This document shows positions 33,901-48,609 of a DNA stretch of 64,000 bases, one piece after another (position 1 is the stretch's first letter; each line of letters opens with the position of its first letter). Below the pieces are notes generated by a model. The model ran no database searches, was not told the DNA's origin, and saw only the letters and a program-made list of their open reading frames with translations. The translations under genes and the position numbers were made by a program. Source of the stretch: Promerops cafer (taxonomy: Eukaryota > Chordata > Aves > Passeriformes > Nectariniidae); assembly GCA_013398275.1 (NCBI GenBank), contig VZSE01008408.1, positions 1 to 64,000 of the forward strand. The letters are read 5' to 3'.

Positions 33901-36900
33901 GGCAGAAGAAAACTAAGACACGTAATTAATTAATAATGCACCATGACATGAAAAGATCTTGAGTTTTTAAAAACAGTAGTAGGCCCATGAAGTTGGGTTT
34001 GTGTGCTTACTAAGCAGCTATTGGAGTGGGAAAGAACTCGCCAATAGGATATTTGTGTGTGGATGTGGGGTGTTTCTTGGGGCAGGGAAGTTTCCTTCCT
34101 TCAAAATATTTTGCTCCTTCAGTCTTGGATCTAACGAGAACCAAATGGTTCCTGGATGTAATTATTTTGTAAGATCTGTTGAACAGACATCAGAACTTTC
34201 ACCTGCTGTAATCTTAGCTCAAAGACAGTTTGCAAGGAGGAGGAAGAGTGCGGCGTCCTAGAGCTTTCTCAACTGAAATATTTCAATTTATAGATAATAA
34301 ATCACTTAAAGCTGAAAACCACATTTAAGTAACACCTCATTGAGCCTTTCTAAAAACATTTTCTCTTGGTCTACCGCATGTATAAATAGAGTTGAATAAA
34401 AATGATTTTTCTTGTTGATAATGAGACTAAAAGCACCAGTAGCAGAGTAATAATATATGATTTCAGAAAAATCCTGTTAATGTTCTTTAAATGCACTTGC
34501 CGTCATTCAGACAATGGAAAGCTGTGTCTTTTGTTTGTAATACTGGAGGAAGGAAATAAGAAAGCAGAAAACCTTCTATATTTTTAAAGGACAGATTTAT
34601 TTGCTAATAGGGGAAAAGGAATGTGCGTTTAAAGGAGTATGGAGGAACACTTTCAGGAAAGTGCTGCCATCATGTCCTGCTCACTGGGGAATACTGATTT
34701 AGATATTCCAAGATGAAGACCTTAATGTTAAAATGGAACATAGAGGGCCATGACAGATATGCCAGGGAGAGAGAGTCCTCTCTTTTTATTGTCTTAATCT
34801 TTTTTTTGTTTTTATTTAATTTTTAAATTGTATTTTTATGTCTAGGGACTGTTCTGCTCTTAATTTTTCTTCCAGTGTAGCTTTTCAGAAGTTGTGTTCA
34901 CAGCCAGACTCACCTTTCCAGAAAAGGCTGGGACTAGGGATTTTTAAATTGCAAAACTGTAAGTGCCAAGAAAGGGGAGATAGATGGTAAATCAGTTATA
35001 ACTGTGGGAGACACACAAAGGAAAAGGTTGCCTCTTCCAAGAATGACAAAAATTGCTTTGATGGAAGTGCCTGCAACAGTAAAAGTTTCTTATCTATACT
35101 TGGTTCCCCTATAAAAACACTTGTATTTGAGAAAAACCCTTTGAAAAATAACAAATATATTAGAGAAAAGAGAAAGAATGATACTATGAGAGAGAAAAGA
35201 TGTGAAGACTGTTAAGAAGAATCTCTGAGGAAAACCTTTTCTCTGCTATGTCACACTGCAGCTAATTTACTTGATAGTAGTTTGGTTGCTTTCTTATATA
35301 GACATCCCAAAGTTTATTTGTATGAAAATTTCTCTGTATATCCTTAATTAGAACTCATGCCTCAGAGATGCCCTTATGTCTTGTGAATATATTGAGAAAT
35401 ATGCTTTCAAATTATCTTGCACAGATTTCTGTTCTTCACAATGAAAAGACCATATTGCAAACCAAGAAAAGTACCACAAAACATCTTTCAGCAAGGATAT
35501 CTTGCTGCATATGCCTCTAGGGTAAACTGTGGGATGTTGTGGTATCCTAACAGAGTTGAAGAGCCAAAGTACTGCTCAGGCATTTCACAGATCATACGTC
35601 TCCCACAGAACTTGCTTCAGAAATTTAAGAAACATGGTTATTTTTCCATGTCAGGGCATAATGAGGTATGTCACTCAGCCAAGACTTTTAGGAAATGAGA
35701 CTGAAAAGCAATGAGCCATACTTGGGACACCAGGCACATTGGCAATGCTCATTAGAACGAAGTCAAACCTTTTCCTGGTAGATTCAAGGTACACAGGAGA
35801 TCAAACCAACATCCTTGCTCAGCTGCCTTCCTTCTGACAGTTCTCAAGCTGCTTCATCGTGCACTAAATCTAACATTAATTGAGTGTAAGTCCATGCAAG
35901 AGTGCTAATTAAAACAATGTTCCTATCATGTACTCTTATGCCTTCCAGGCAGCAAGAACACAAGAGACAGCTGCTGTTCCACGTCAGTGTATGGGAGGAT
36001 AAGAGGTAATTGACCCTGCAGTTGTTAGGTTAATTCACAAAGGGAAATCTCTTGCACAACTGGTGTTTCATCCGCTCTTGCATAAAAAAAAATTGTAGCA
36101 GAAGCATTCTCTTTATATAAGCTATTAGTATACAGTCATGAAGACTAATTACTTAAAAAAGGATTTCCACAGGCACAGGAAATAAGGAAGTCTTGTGCTT
36201 CATGAAATATTTCTGCTGCATGCCTCACTGACTTCAGAGTCAAAGAAAGCACAAGCTCCATTTGAAACTTTTCTTCTGTCTGGGGCCCACTTAAAAGGTT
36301 GTCTCAGGTGGGAGATGCATGAACATGAACATCTCCTTTTTACCTCCTTTAGGCATTACATACAGTTTTTCTAGCTGTAGCTGGTCATCCATTTTCACAA
36401 AACAGGTAGAAGCTTAATTATATTTGGTACTTCTACTCCCCTGCTGAATTCCTTTAATAAAGTATTGGTTTCACTGGGAGGAAAAAGGAAGCACAAAATT
36501 AGGAATACACATGGACAGGCACACTGTCAGCAAAAGCCTCATGTTGCCCTTGTGAAGTTAAAACAGCCACCTGCAGTGTCAGATAAGACAGTTTTCTTTA
36601 CATACATGAGACTGTTGACTTTACTCCAAGGGTTCCAAAAAAATTATTTTTTTCTGTAATAAGGAAACCCACAAAATCCTGCAGGAACCCACATAAACTC
36701 AGTTGTATTCAGTGTATAGAAGAAAACTTAGACCTTTATATGCTGTCTGAGAGGCTTTTATCATCCCTTATTCCTTGACAGAGGAAGATATGATGTTACA
36801 TCCCTCAAAGGTTCCCTCTAAGAAGCACAAGATTATTCTCAATTAATGGGTGTGTATCTGGTGAAGAGGGCCTAATCCACACCATTTGGATTCAAACATG

Positions 36901-39900
36901 AATCTGAACTCCCTGAAGGTCCTCATGCCTGAGGTTTTGGGTTGTTTTATAGAGATAAAATGACCACCTACGTGTATTTATCTAGATCCCAATCTAAATT
37001 TTATGCTTAAAAAGTGGGCTGAGTTTTTCACTTAAGATTAAAAAAAAGTCTTGATCAAATCACAGTTATATTTTTCAAATACTTTTCAGTTTGCTTATGG
37101 GAAAATTTCAGAGGAGATTCTGGAATGTAGACAGGATTGTTTAACAATATTAAATAGACAATTTAAGCCCAGTCCTTTGGATGAAAATCTCAATCAATGC
37201 CTGCTAAAAAAAAAAAGAATGTTTTGCAGTTTTCTCTTAATTGAAAAAACCCCAGAACCTCCTCTTAATATTATAGGGCTACATGCCAAAGGAACTTCTC
37301 ATCTAACCCTGCCCACCAACATCTCTTGCCTCTTCTGCACCCTGAAGAGGCAATAACAGATTTTCATGAAAAGAAGTTTTAAAAACTCAGGCTTAGGTAT
37401 GCAAATATTCACAGCTGATAAGTAGTGTGGTTTGTCTGAACACTGGACACCTTCTAGAATACCCAAAGTTAATTTGGTTTAGTAATCAAGTAATTTGCAG
37501 GGAACATAAATTGCTGTTCAGGCATTTCCAAAAGAGATGCTCAGTAATACAAACTCATGCAACGATTACCAGCCTTAATCTGTTGTTCCCCCAAAGGTGG
37601 TTTACACCCCTGTGTTGGAGCATGAAGGGAAGAGAGTATCAGTTAAACCATCTGTGTATCAGTAATGCTCTCTGCAGCTGCTCCTTCTTCAGCTACTGTT
37701 ACAGCACTTTACTCCTAACTGGGCAGTTGTCTCTCCTGACTGAATTAAGAGCTCAATATCTTCCATGTTAGCCCAAAGGCTGGCAGTTTAGATGGGTAAG
37801 AAAAAGGCTTATGTACTGCATTTTTTAACTTCCATAGCTCCCATAATTTAATTGAAGCGTCATGGCACTAAGTGGTGTCCCCCTGCCCATTCCTTTGAAG
37901 CACTGGATCTCAGATTCACAAGATATTTCAGCTTTCATCTTCCTAAAAGGATGTTTTACTTCTGATTTATTTAAAATTCTGGATTTGTAGTGTAAAAGCA
38001 GAGTTGTTACAAATCCACTGCGTGATAGAATATTGTTGCCCTTGTTTTATGCTCTAAAAATAAAGTCAAAATAAATGTTACTAAAAAAGAGTTATTATTT
38101 GGTGCTACTGGTTGTCTTGATAAAGTTATATGCTTACACAAAGGAAGAACAGAGTAGCTTAGCAGGATATGGCTGAATTGCTCTTAGATTAAACTTATTT
38201 AATTTAGGCATCAGGAAGCTCTTGAGCCTGAGCCCTTGTGTTTTTATGACAGAGCTGAGATATTCTGTTTCCTTCTTGAGTGCCACATGATAGAAACACA
38301 AAGGAATAAAAAGATTTCTGGTAAACAAAGGGAGGAAAGGAATCAATCCACTCTGGGCAGATTTTCATCCTCATCACTTCTAAATAGTAGAATATTTCTT
38401 ATATCTTGAACCTCGATAATGCCAACGCTTGTGTTAACTTTTGCATTACTTATTCCTGATTTTCAAAATAGCTGCAGCAAGTGAAAACAATTTTAAGGTG
38501 CCTGTAAACTTACTTAGGAATCTAGTCTGGCATATAGATGAAGAGAAATTAGGAAAACTAAAGCTACCTAGTTTCCACTATTTTGCAATTGCATTAATTG
38601 CTCCTTAGAGCAGAGAGAGGGGCTTGGATCTGAATTCTAAAGGAAAAAAAAACAGAGTGAAAGAGGGGAGTCAATCTTGGTGTGACTCTATCAGCCCATG
38701 AAGTGATACGAAACAGGATAATATTTCAATATAGGTTTGAAGTACAAGCAAAAAAAAAAGCAATCCAAATATTTAGATGTTCGTACAGTAAGGGGGAAGA
38801 GGAGGCAGGAAAGACTTCTGCTCTTAAGAGAAAGGCTGTAGAGATCTATGCCTTTGAGAAACAGCTGTGTGGTCTTACTTCATCTCTTGTTCAAAATAGA
38901 AATGGAAGTTTTCCTAAGTACGTGGAGAAAAAGTAATCCAGAGAGCTATGTTTTATGACATCTCAAAATGAGCTAGCATGTTATATGCTACAGAAATGCT
39001 CAATGACTTGTCATGGAATTCTCTGCTCCTTTGAAGTAACTACATGAATTGCTTTTTACTCTGTGGACAGTTTTCCAGTTGTCCTTTATGACTTAATATT
39101 AAAAATTTGATGGAAAACACAATATTTGCAGCTGAGGGAAGCCCTTTTCAATGAAGTACTGCTCTGCTCTTCTTTTTTGAGATTATCTCTATGTGGAACA
39201 GAGTTGGTAACCCTCTCCTGTTGTTGGTATTGGGAGATTAATCTGTTAGGACTATAAAAACTGCTGACAATCACTACTCAGCCTAAGCCACATGAGTTTC
39301 TCATTCACATCTGCCTTATGCCTTGGAGCATGTATCAAAGCAGTGAAACATATAAAACAAAAAGATTCCCTGGATGAGATCTGTGAGCCAAAAGAAACTT
39401 CTGGGCAAAACTGAATCTAAGTTTGGAAAAGGTAAAAGACAAGGCAGCCTGAAGCTAGAGTTATTAAATCTGAGCAAATCTTGGCATTGGCATAACTAGT
39501 TTAACCTTTTAAGAAGGAAAAAACCCAAACAAACCAACAAAACAAACAAGCAAACTAGCAAAAATAGGCTGGCCGGTTAAGAACATAGCTTTTTCCCCCA
39601 ATTAATTCACAGAAAAGTATTTCACATGACTTAAAACTCTTCAAATGATTGCCTTGGTTGCGACAATAGCAAAAAGAGAACCAAACTTTGGTGGAAAGGA
39701 GTGGGTCTGTGGAATAGCTCATCAAGCAGGGATGGGAGTAGTTTTCACATGCACATGCTCAGTCTCTAGAGAACCTCCCTGGATGATGGTGGGCGGAGGT
39801 TTAGAGACTCCCGGTGCAGTGTATTTTATGTCTTTTACATTTCAGATTTATGTCCAAGACACTTCTTTACAGGACTTGTTATTGACTATTGGAGTAGTAA

Positions 39901-40404
39901 ATAGCCCAGAAAGAGGAAGCAGATTCTACTGTCCTTAACAGATACTCAGGATGGGGGTAGTTGTAGCTCTGATAAAATAGAGAGGTGTTTGTTTCTAGCA
40001 TCCTGGTTGAATGCATATACATCTACTCAAGGTGTCCTTTGTATATAAAATTATGGGAAAAGATAATAAAATAGTTCTGAAGTACTTTTATTTCTGGTTG
40101 ACTTAAATCAGTTTTACAGTATTTATTCATGGTTTTATCACCAAACAGAAATATCAGCTATTTGTAATCCTTGATTTTTCTGATAGTTTAACCATAATTG
40201 CTGAACTTAAAAGAAGAGCTTTTCTCTTTGTAAGGCCATACGTGGGTGCATGAAAGACTTTGCCTTTAGTTAATTATCTGTCAGCAGCCTACATAGATTA
40301 TATGACTGCCCAGGCTGGTGTGAACAATGCTTAAATGTTTTTCCTTGGCTACAGGTATCACAAGTGTACCTCAATTAGTTAAACTGAAGGATTACTTTAA
40401 AAAT

Positions 40405-40426
40405 ATTTATTTATTTATTTATTTAT

Positions 40427-40456
<30 letters not shown>
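40405..40456. repeat. Compound microsatellite (ATTT)6(AGTT)7
   Basis: An ATTT run changes without a gap to an AGTT run. The T-to-G change spread through the second half of the array. Confidence 0.95.
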
Positions 40457-40457
<1 letters not shown>

Positions 40458-40572
40458 CTTTATTTAAAGACAGCCCATGTTTTAAAGACTTTTGTTTTGT
40501 ACCGTGGAGTTAGATTCTGAGAAATGTTTGGAATCTGACAGATTGTGAAATTCATAGTTCTTAAAAGCTCAT

Positions 40573-40589
40573 TTGCCACAAGGTGGCAA
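40573..40589. promoter_or_regulatory. Palindrome TTGCCAC-AAG-GTGGCAA, CTCF-like
   Basis: Perfect 7-bp inverted repeat around a 3-bp centre. It contains a partial CTCF-like core (CCACAAGGTGGCAA). A role is only inferred. Confidence 0.35.
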
Positions 40590-43500
40590 ACTATGTCTGC
40601 AGGTCAAAATTGAAAATGAGCGAGTAGAGGTGTCAAGACAACTCAGGAAATCTTTTATTTCTTGGGCTAAGTAGATAACACTATCATATCAATACCTGGT
40701 GTATTGGTATCATGACTGGGGAGGAGGAAATTTTGTTCTTAAGAAGCAAGATAGCATGCAGAGGGATGAGAGGCCTCATCATGCTGATGCTTTTAACTCA
40801 CTGCTTAACTCACAGAATGGGCATTTAAACCTTCCAGGTCTTCCTGAGACAGTGCTCTAAATTTCATCGGGGAAAAAAATATGAGTCTGGAAGTAGCTGC
40901 TATACCCATGAATAACAATTACCACAGTTATAGGGATGGCTTGGTGGAACTAAGTTCTACATTGGGGTCAAAACTTTTTCTACCTAATAGGACATTTTCA
41001 ATGAATTTCCATGGGGACTGGACTTGCATGACATACAAAAACACAGAAAGAATATTTGTTAAAATCTCTTTTAAAAGAAATAAATAAACAAGAGAATTCC
41101 ATAGCTAAATGATCCTAAATATGCATGTTGCAAAGAGAAGTGTAAAGTTAGAAGTTAATATTATTTTTGTGTGCGCATTAACTAGAATAGGTAGAAGGTA
41201 GTTGGTACTATTATTAGAGTATCAAGGAGAAAAAAAACCCGAACAAAGCAACTATAAAAAGAAAATTTGTTATCCTTAACAAAAGACTTTTGTTATAATA
41301 ATGAACATGTCATAAGTGTAAAGTTCTTCAGGAGAAATCTATAAGAAAGGAAGAATTCTGGACAGATTTAATTTCTGACTTTTATTACTTCATTGCAGTT
41401 GTATTAAATAGAGTCTAGTACTTGATGGGTTTCTGGTTGTAACCATTTTGATTAACTCATGCAACTGTAAATAGCAATGCAGAGAAGCCACTGTCCTGAA
41501 ACAAAGAGCAAGTGCAGTTTGAAGAAATGTTTTTGATGTTTTATCAAGGTATAACTAAAATTCCTGAAGTGACCTGTTGGGTGTTTAAAGGGAACAAGCC
41601 AAAGCAAAAGGAAAAAAAGAAAGAAAAAGGCAGCAAATATTCAATGTATGGAAAGGAAGAAATTGTCCCTTTGAGCCCAAGTTGTAGGTGAGGGTTTTTA
41701 CAGTACTTGAGTGGTGGTGAAGGAAAAGATGGAGATGATTATTCCTTCCCCTCCTGAGATTCTGCATTTAGTTTTTTCTTATCAGCTCCAGTCACTTTGT
41801 GTGGAAATGCTTTTTGGGCAATCCAGAATGAACACTTAGGAGACCAAACCCTGCGCTAGCAGGAATTATATTAGGCTGCCCCCTCATTATGGAGTTAAGT
41901 GACAGACCTGCTCTAATGGCTCTACAAATGATCCATGCAGAAGGAGTCTTTAAATAGTTGTTGACAGTTAGTGGATCTTTCCTTCTCACCTTTGAGAATG
42001 CTAATGGGAAAAACAGGAGAAAGAAAAAAAATGCTCATCTGTATCATTCCACAGGGACTTTCTTTATCTGACATGTCAAAGCTCCATAAAATGTACAGAA
42101 CATCACTGACACTAAGGAGTTAATGTCTAGGATGAAATCCAACTTTGGGTCTCCCAGACTTTCCTCTTAAAACAAGGTTGAAAACTTAAAAATAGTGAGC
42201 TCAGCAGTGGATTAGTGTCATCATGCTTTGATAAAGGTTCCCAGTCCTCCATGGAAAGACAAGTTGGTATGAATGCACTTTTTGCAGGGAAGACTTTACC
42301 CTGTGGCACATTTTCAGACTGAAATACCTAAAACTTTCACCTCTGCATCTGGAATTTGGTGGCTAAAGAAAAAAATTGTGTCCTAGTAGCTGACAGACTC
42401 TGAGTTGCTGCTCTGAACAGCTGTGTGACACATCTGCAACCAAGGACAGCTGAGTGCAGGAATCCTTCCCTGCTGCTGAGCAGCTCAGTGGTGCCAACAG
42501 GCACAGATTGCTGTGACTGAGTATAATTACAGTAAAGTTGATAAAGTCTGATAAAGGACAGAAACTCTGCTCAGAGAGATCAGTAAGGCAACAGCGCAGA
42601 GCATGGAGCACATGGCTGGAATGTGATTTCATCTGTAAATGTGAATTGCAGAGATCAAGCTGTCAGGTAGCACATAGTGGTGTTAGAGGGAATGCAATGT
42701 CCTGGTCAACTGCAGATTGAAGTTTTCCACTTGAATGTGCATTGGACTTACACATCCAACAGTGTGACCTGGCTCTACATTCTGGAGGTTCTGTGATCCA
42801 GGTGCAGCAAGCACTGAGCAGCAGCTGCTGCCATTAACCTGTGAGAGAGAGTATATATTGCAATAAATTCTGCATAATAAGGAGGTGGAAACAAAGAAGT
42901 GGGATTGCTCTGTTAATAATGAGTTGCTAATCAATTATTCAGAAGAAAAACCCCAGCAGGAAAAGGTGTAAAATTTGAGGAAAAGAGGTAGATTCAGAAA
43001 ATCATCAGCAATACTGAGGATCAGTTTATTTCAAAGAACAGCAGAACTTAACACTTCTGCACTTCCTTGCTGCCAATATGACCAGCAGACACTTCTCAGA
43101 ACACTGCTGTGTGTGAATATATTTTATGTTATATCCTGCCACATACCGTCACCTATCCCAAGGCCAGCCAAAGCTTTTCCTCACAATATATTTGTTCTAG
43201 CCTATGCCTATATGCACTCTCTAGTAAATAATTGTACTGTGTCCCTAAGCACTGTGCCTGATTCTGCCCTCAAGGCTCCACACTTGACAAGAGAAGCCAA
43301 AATGAAAGTGATCCAAAGATTTGAGATCTCTAAAAGTGATTTGGAAGTTAAGACAAATGAAAAATGACTGTGATCTTGACTGAATTAAAGAGACAGACAG
43401 ACGTTTTGAGCCCTTGCTTCTTCTATATCTTCAGGTTTGCATTTCTTTGATTTTAGCTACTCTCTTTGTTTCTTTTTGCTGCATATGTATATTTTGATAG

Positions 43501-46500
43501 ACATAAAATTACATCTTTTCAATTTTATTTCTCCCTCATTATTGTCAGAGAGGTTTTCTTGGACAGCCTGTGAAGTTTGTCTTTTTTGTGCAAATATGAA
43601 TGAATGTTTAAATATACCACTGCTGAATGCATTGTTTTCATGAAATTTGTTTAATTAAGAACTGCACCTCCCAGTCACACCACATTAATTCGCTTACTCT
43701 GGATTTACCCAATCAAGGTATAAAGGCTAATATAGGCCAATATCCACGTGACTGACAGTGAGGTTCAAATTGCAGTTATAAAATGCTTGGTGTTCCACCT
43801 TGTTCCAACTGTTTTTGTCATCTTTAAATGTTATTGTTACCGAAAGGTATTAAGCTGAGGCTTCAAAATTTTTTACAAGTTATTCTTTCATTTCAGTTGA
43901 CTTATGCCAAATAACTGTCCCAGAGCCAGCACATGTTGAAAGAGGAGAATGTGTGCTGGGAGGAAGATCTGCCTCATGTTAGGTTCATTGTGGGCAGAGA
44001 CCCATCAGTCAGACACAGCCCTTGAAAAGACCTTCAAAGTAGATAAACTAAGTACCAGAAAAGCCCAAGAGCTGCACTTCCAGCAAAGAATTTATTTTCC
44101 TACATAATATAAAATCATGTACATATCTGTAAAAAAATGTTCAGAGTTGCATGTTAAGATTCAAACACTGAGAGAAATGAGAAATGTGATTTTGATCTTG
44201 TGTTGATTTGTAAGAAAGAATTTCCTATGGAAGGCTGCTAAATTCAAGTGCAAAGGTCAAACAGCAGAATGAATTAATATTTTCTGTTTATAGCTGCAAT
44301 TTAGCCAAGAAATACATCTATTAGAGCATATACTGTGTAATTTCTAGCATAAAGAAGTCCATCCGAGCCCAGAATATTTTTTCTATTTCTATTATTTGTT
44401 TTTCTGTACAGTAATTTTCCCTGTATATCTATAACATGGATGTGCTATTAGTTGTGCTTCCATAATAATATCTGGTTCTCACAGACTGTTTTCCCTTGTA
44501 AAAGCTACCCAGAGAAACTTAACGAAGGTACCACTGTTGATGTCCTTTTTGCATGGATGAAGAACTTTGCCTTTATGGATATGGAAATATTTTGTCAGAA
44601 ATACACCTTACACATAAGAGCTAATTTTCTTCTCAGCTCTTCCCAATTGGTCTGCCCAGTCCACTGATCAAAAGAATATAACACTTTCTATTACAGCAAC
44701 TGGTTCAGCTGGGGGAAAAATTGTCAGTAGTTGAGAGAAATCTTTCTTTAGGTTGACAATGAATAACCTGACTGCATAAATCTGATGTTTGTGTAGAGGA
44801 GTTTATTTTGCATTTAGCAGAATTTATGTAACAAGAGTATAATTTACTGTAAATTCCTATACCCAAACTTCAGAAAGAATCAGAACATGGAATAAAATAT
44901 AAGTCAGTGCACAAGCAGACAACTTCTAAAATATCTTCAGGCCTTTGGCTCCTGAATAGTATTTAATGGCTGTGAAATACGGATACCCAAGTCCCATTTT
45001 CAGAACAGGCTGAGGTCACTTAGGTTATTTTGCTGGGTAATATGTAGTAAAACTTGGAGTTATTTCCATATGCTCAAAGATTGAATTTGATCTTTCACCT
45101 AAAAACTACTTGAAAATTCTTTCTTGGGGATGATTTTTAGGGAATAAGTGATTAATAAATCAAGATGCTAAGTACTACCAGCTCATATGAAGGTTAGAAG
45201 TGCCTCAGTTCTGTACCTCCTAACCAAGAGTGTCAATTATTTCACTTCTAAGCTTCTGCTTTATTTCTGTGTTTTAAACAATGCTGGACTTTTATTGCTT
45301 TTGGCGAGCAGTGAACATGTCTTTGATATAACACAGTCCATAATTTTGCACACAAAAGGGATTTTGACACAAAAATTGTAATAGCTTTGGATCAGTCTTC
45401 AGGAAAACCAGAGGAGTATTAGGCTTTTATTTTTTGTTTTCTCTACCAATTATATATCTAAATCCTTCCATGAAGAATGTCTTGACTGAACAGATAAGAA
45501 AGATTCATTCTCACTACAGTGGTAGAAGATTATAAAATACCTTAGTAATGGAGTTTAAAACCACAAAAATATTTCCTTTGTTAACAGTTGATCCCCTTGT
45601 TTTCCCTTTCATTCACGAACTGATGATCTTCAAGAAACAGACATTTTTGAGAAATTTGGAAGAAAAATTAAATCCTTTTGAAAATTCTGTGGAGCCAGCT
45701 GCTAACAAAGTTCAAGCACTGAAGGGTAGCCCGTTCTGAACTGTGGCCCAAGATCCACTGTTCTGTGGTCTGGAGCTCAGGATCCAATTAGTGTTTAGGA
45801 GCTTTTTAAATAATATTTTCAGTTAAGGGATGAGATAAGATAATGCGATGATGCATGGGAAAAAAAAGATTCGGTTGAAAATCCATTGATTTAACATTTG
45901 GTTAACTGATGTTTTGAAGCATCTAGATTACAAGAGCTTTATTTTATTACAATAGGGACTCTAGTAATTCCCCTGCTCTGCAGTTAGTCTTATAAATAAG
46001 ATCGGAAACCTATTATGTTTATTATGATACAACTGAAATAAATAGAGAGAACTCTCATCCTAAAAAGTTTAAAATAGGAGATTAAAAAAATATTTTGGTG
46101 CAATATTGAAAAATATGTGTTTTGATGTTCAGACCAACCATGCACAACTACCTTTCATTTACTGAGGGCTGAGGTTGTATTCATGACTGGGCACTGCACC
46201 CAAGAAATCTTTTAAGTGTCTGCGTCAGGGAGCACTGGTTGGTGACTGTAGTTAGGGACATACCTGTCCTTCAGCATATTTGTGATTCCAAATGAAACCA
46301 AAGGATATTATTGTGTAGAGAGAAATTGTGAAGCCTGTACTATTTAATATAGTTCAGAAAATGTTGTTTCTATGCATTGTCCCAAACTAGATGAGTGAAA
46401 TAAGAGCAAAGAGGAAAACTAAACTGCAGAAAAAGCAGGCCTGCTTCTGAAGAAAGAAAAAGGTCATCCCTTAGCAGAAATGCTGGAAAGAATGTTTTGT

Positions 46501-48516
46501 GGAACAAATCTCATGTTGATCCTTGCTATAGAAAGAAGACTGTTGCTGCATCCTTCCCTTAAACAAAGCTGAGGGTGCCTGAAGAGCTGCTCACCAAAGA
46601 AGGGACTGCACAGCTGTGGAAAGACAGGTGACAGATGGATGAAGAATAGAAACATGGTGAAGAGCTGTATGAGGTTCCTCCTCCCCCAAGTAATCTGAAG
46701 ATATGTTCTGTTAGGTCTATCCCTTGTTCAGACATCCTGGGTAGCAGAACAGTGGTCAGGTGTTCCATCAGGTCAGAATTCCAGTGGGGATTGGAAATGT
46801 GTACCCATAGGGATCAAAGAGGTGTAGCTGGGCAGAGAGAGAAAGGATGTAAACCTGAAATGCGGTCAGCATGGAACAGCTGTCAGAAGAATGAACATAT
46901 GTTCCAAAATTATTCCTGTTTCACTTATGCATGTTTAAAACAGAAATAAATATATTTTAAAATGTATGTCATATATTTTAATATAATTTCATCTCAAGTG
47001 GGTTGGGCAGGGAAGTGGGAGAAAGGGCAGCCAATATTTTATCCTTTGGATTCATATCAGATACATCAATTTAGGGATAAGCATAGTCACATACCTTTAT
47101 TGGTTTCATACCTGTTGAAGCATGTGTCTTGTGACTTCCCTTCTTGAAGGAATTAGACACTTGTTTTGAAGTCACACAGTCATTTGCATCTTCTTTATGA
47201 TTCGAGCTTGCAAATATTGTGTTGCCATGGATGCTGGCCTTGATACTCCAGGAGATTTTCAGTACAATTTCAAAAAAATAATGAAAGATAAGAGTTTCTT
47301 CTATTTATTATTTTTTCTAAAAGCAGAGTCTGTGGCAGGTACAGACCTGGTCACTCAGCTGTTTTCTCCAGCAACAGGAGCAGTGCTGTACTGTTGATAT
47401 GAGGTGTAAATTCCAGAGGTGTGTCTCAGGACTAACATCTGGTTTTCAAAAGCTCAGGTCAGTAAAGGGAAACAAATTAAATATGCTAAGCCTCTGTTTA
47501 AAGGACTTAATATATCAGTAAAAGAACAACAAAAAAGAAGCTGGAAAGAGAAGCAGCAAACCACCCAGCTCTGTGTAAACAGAGGTACTAGGCTTAGATG
47601 CTGAAAAGATATGCAGAACCACAGAGGACTTTTCAAAATCTTCATCTATATTTCAAAGACAGAAGAAAGTGAAGGGCCATATCCAAATTCCACTGAGGTC
47701 ATTGGAAAGTCTTGTGTTTACTTTGATGAGGTTGGATCTAGGCTTAAAAACCAAGCTGGTTTCCTCATATTACATGACAAATGTTGCTCAAGAGAAAGGA
47801 AAATTACAGATAGACTGAGGTGTGTAGGCTGTGCTTGGCCAGCTGGCATGGAATACATTGCTGATGATCATCCTGTGCGGACGGTTTATTTGGATGTCTG
47901 AAAATTATGAGATTTCCACTAGTCCACAAAAAAATCAAAGGATATCTGAGGTACAGTTTGGGGCCAGTCAGGCTGATGCTCTTGGATCATTGTGGTTCTT
48001 GTCTGAGGCATTAGAGAATTTGTCTTCTGAAGTATTCTGGAAAATATAGGCCTGTTTCTCCAGAGAGCATCCAAAACAAGAGTGATCTTTCTAACCTGCT
48101 GCATTTCCCCCAGAGAAATTCTGACCTAAAGCTCATCCTCTGGGTCAGGGCTTAGCTGAGATGCTGAGATAGACTTCTGGAAAGCACTTATGGCTTCTCT
48201 GCCTACATTGATTATGCAAGTGTCCCAAGAAGTTATCACTGGGTTCTGGAGGCTTCATATGCCAGCTGTTACTCATGTTTGGCCCTCCCAAGTCTGATAT
48301 GACCTGCCTCTCCCTCTGCTGGAGAACTGCTTCCCCTCTCATCCCAGTTTCTTACTCAGCTCCACCCACTTCTGCACAACCTTTCCTTTTCCATGAGCAA
48401 AGCAATCCTTTGCAAAACTTAATACTTCTGTTGAACATTGGAGTCAATTTGCCACAGCAATGAACGATTTATTTTTAAAAAGAAAAAGGAAAAAAAATTA
48501 AACCTATCTGCCCAGT
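40590..48516. other. Non-coding stretch, no gene seen
   Basis: AT-rich sequence with short low-complexity runs. The frame at 42975-43367 (130 codons) has no recognisable domain. Confidence 0.55.
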
Positions 48517-48531
48517 ATAATAATAATAATG

Positions 48532-48563
<32 letters not shown>

Positions 48564-48609
48564 GATAATGATAATGATAATGATAATAGTAATAGTAATA
48601 ATAATAATA
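48517..48609. repeat. AATGAT/AAT microsatellite
   Basis: A core of seven ATAATG hexamers (48541-48582) is flanked by AAT and AATAGT variants. It creates a spurious Tyr/His-rich minus-strand frame. Confidence 0.95.

Larger units (their letters stand above)
25866..40404. other. Long non-coding stretch, no gene seen
   Basis: AT-rich. Small features only: a 21-bp tandem duplication at 27332-27373, CTCF-like motifs at 27233 and 27954, homopolymer runs, a poly(C)/poly(A) junction near 33850, and an A/C-rich tract near 39519-39560. Open frames are all under about 125 codons and none resembles a known exon. Confidence 0.55.

Noticed and set aside
43700..43790. CCAAT followed by TATAAAGG and a later TATAAAATG, looking like a promoter
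   Set aside because: No open frame, CpG island or LTR structure follows. Such short AT-rich matches are common here.
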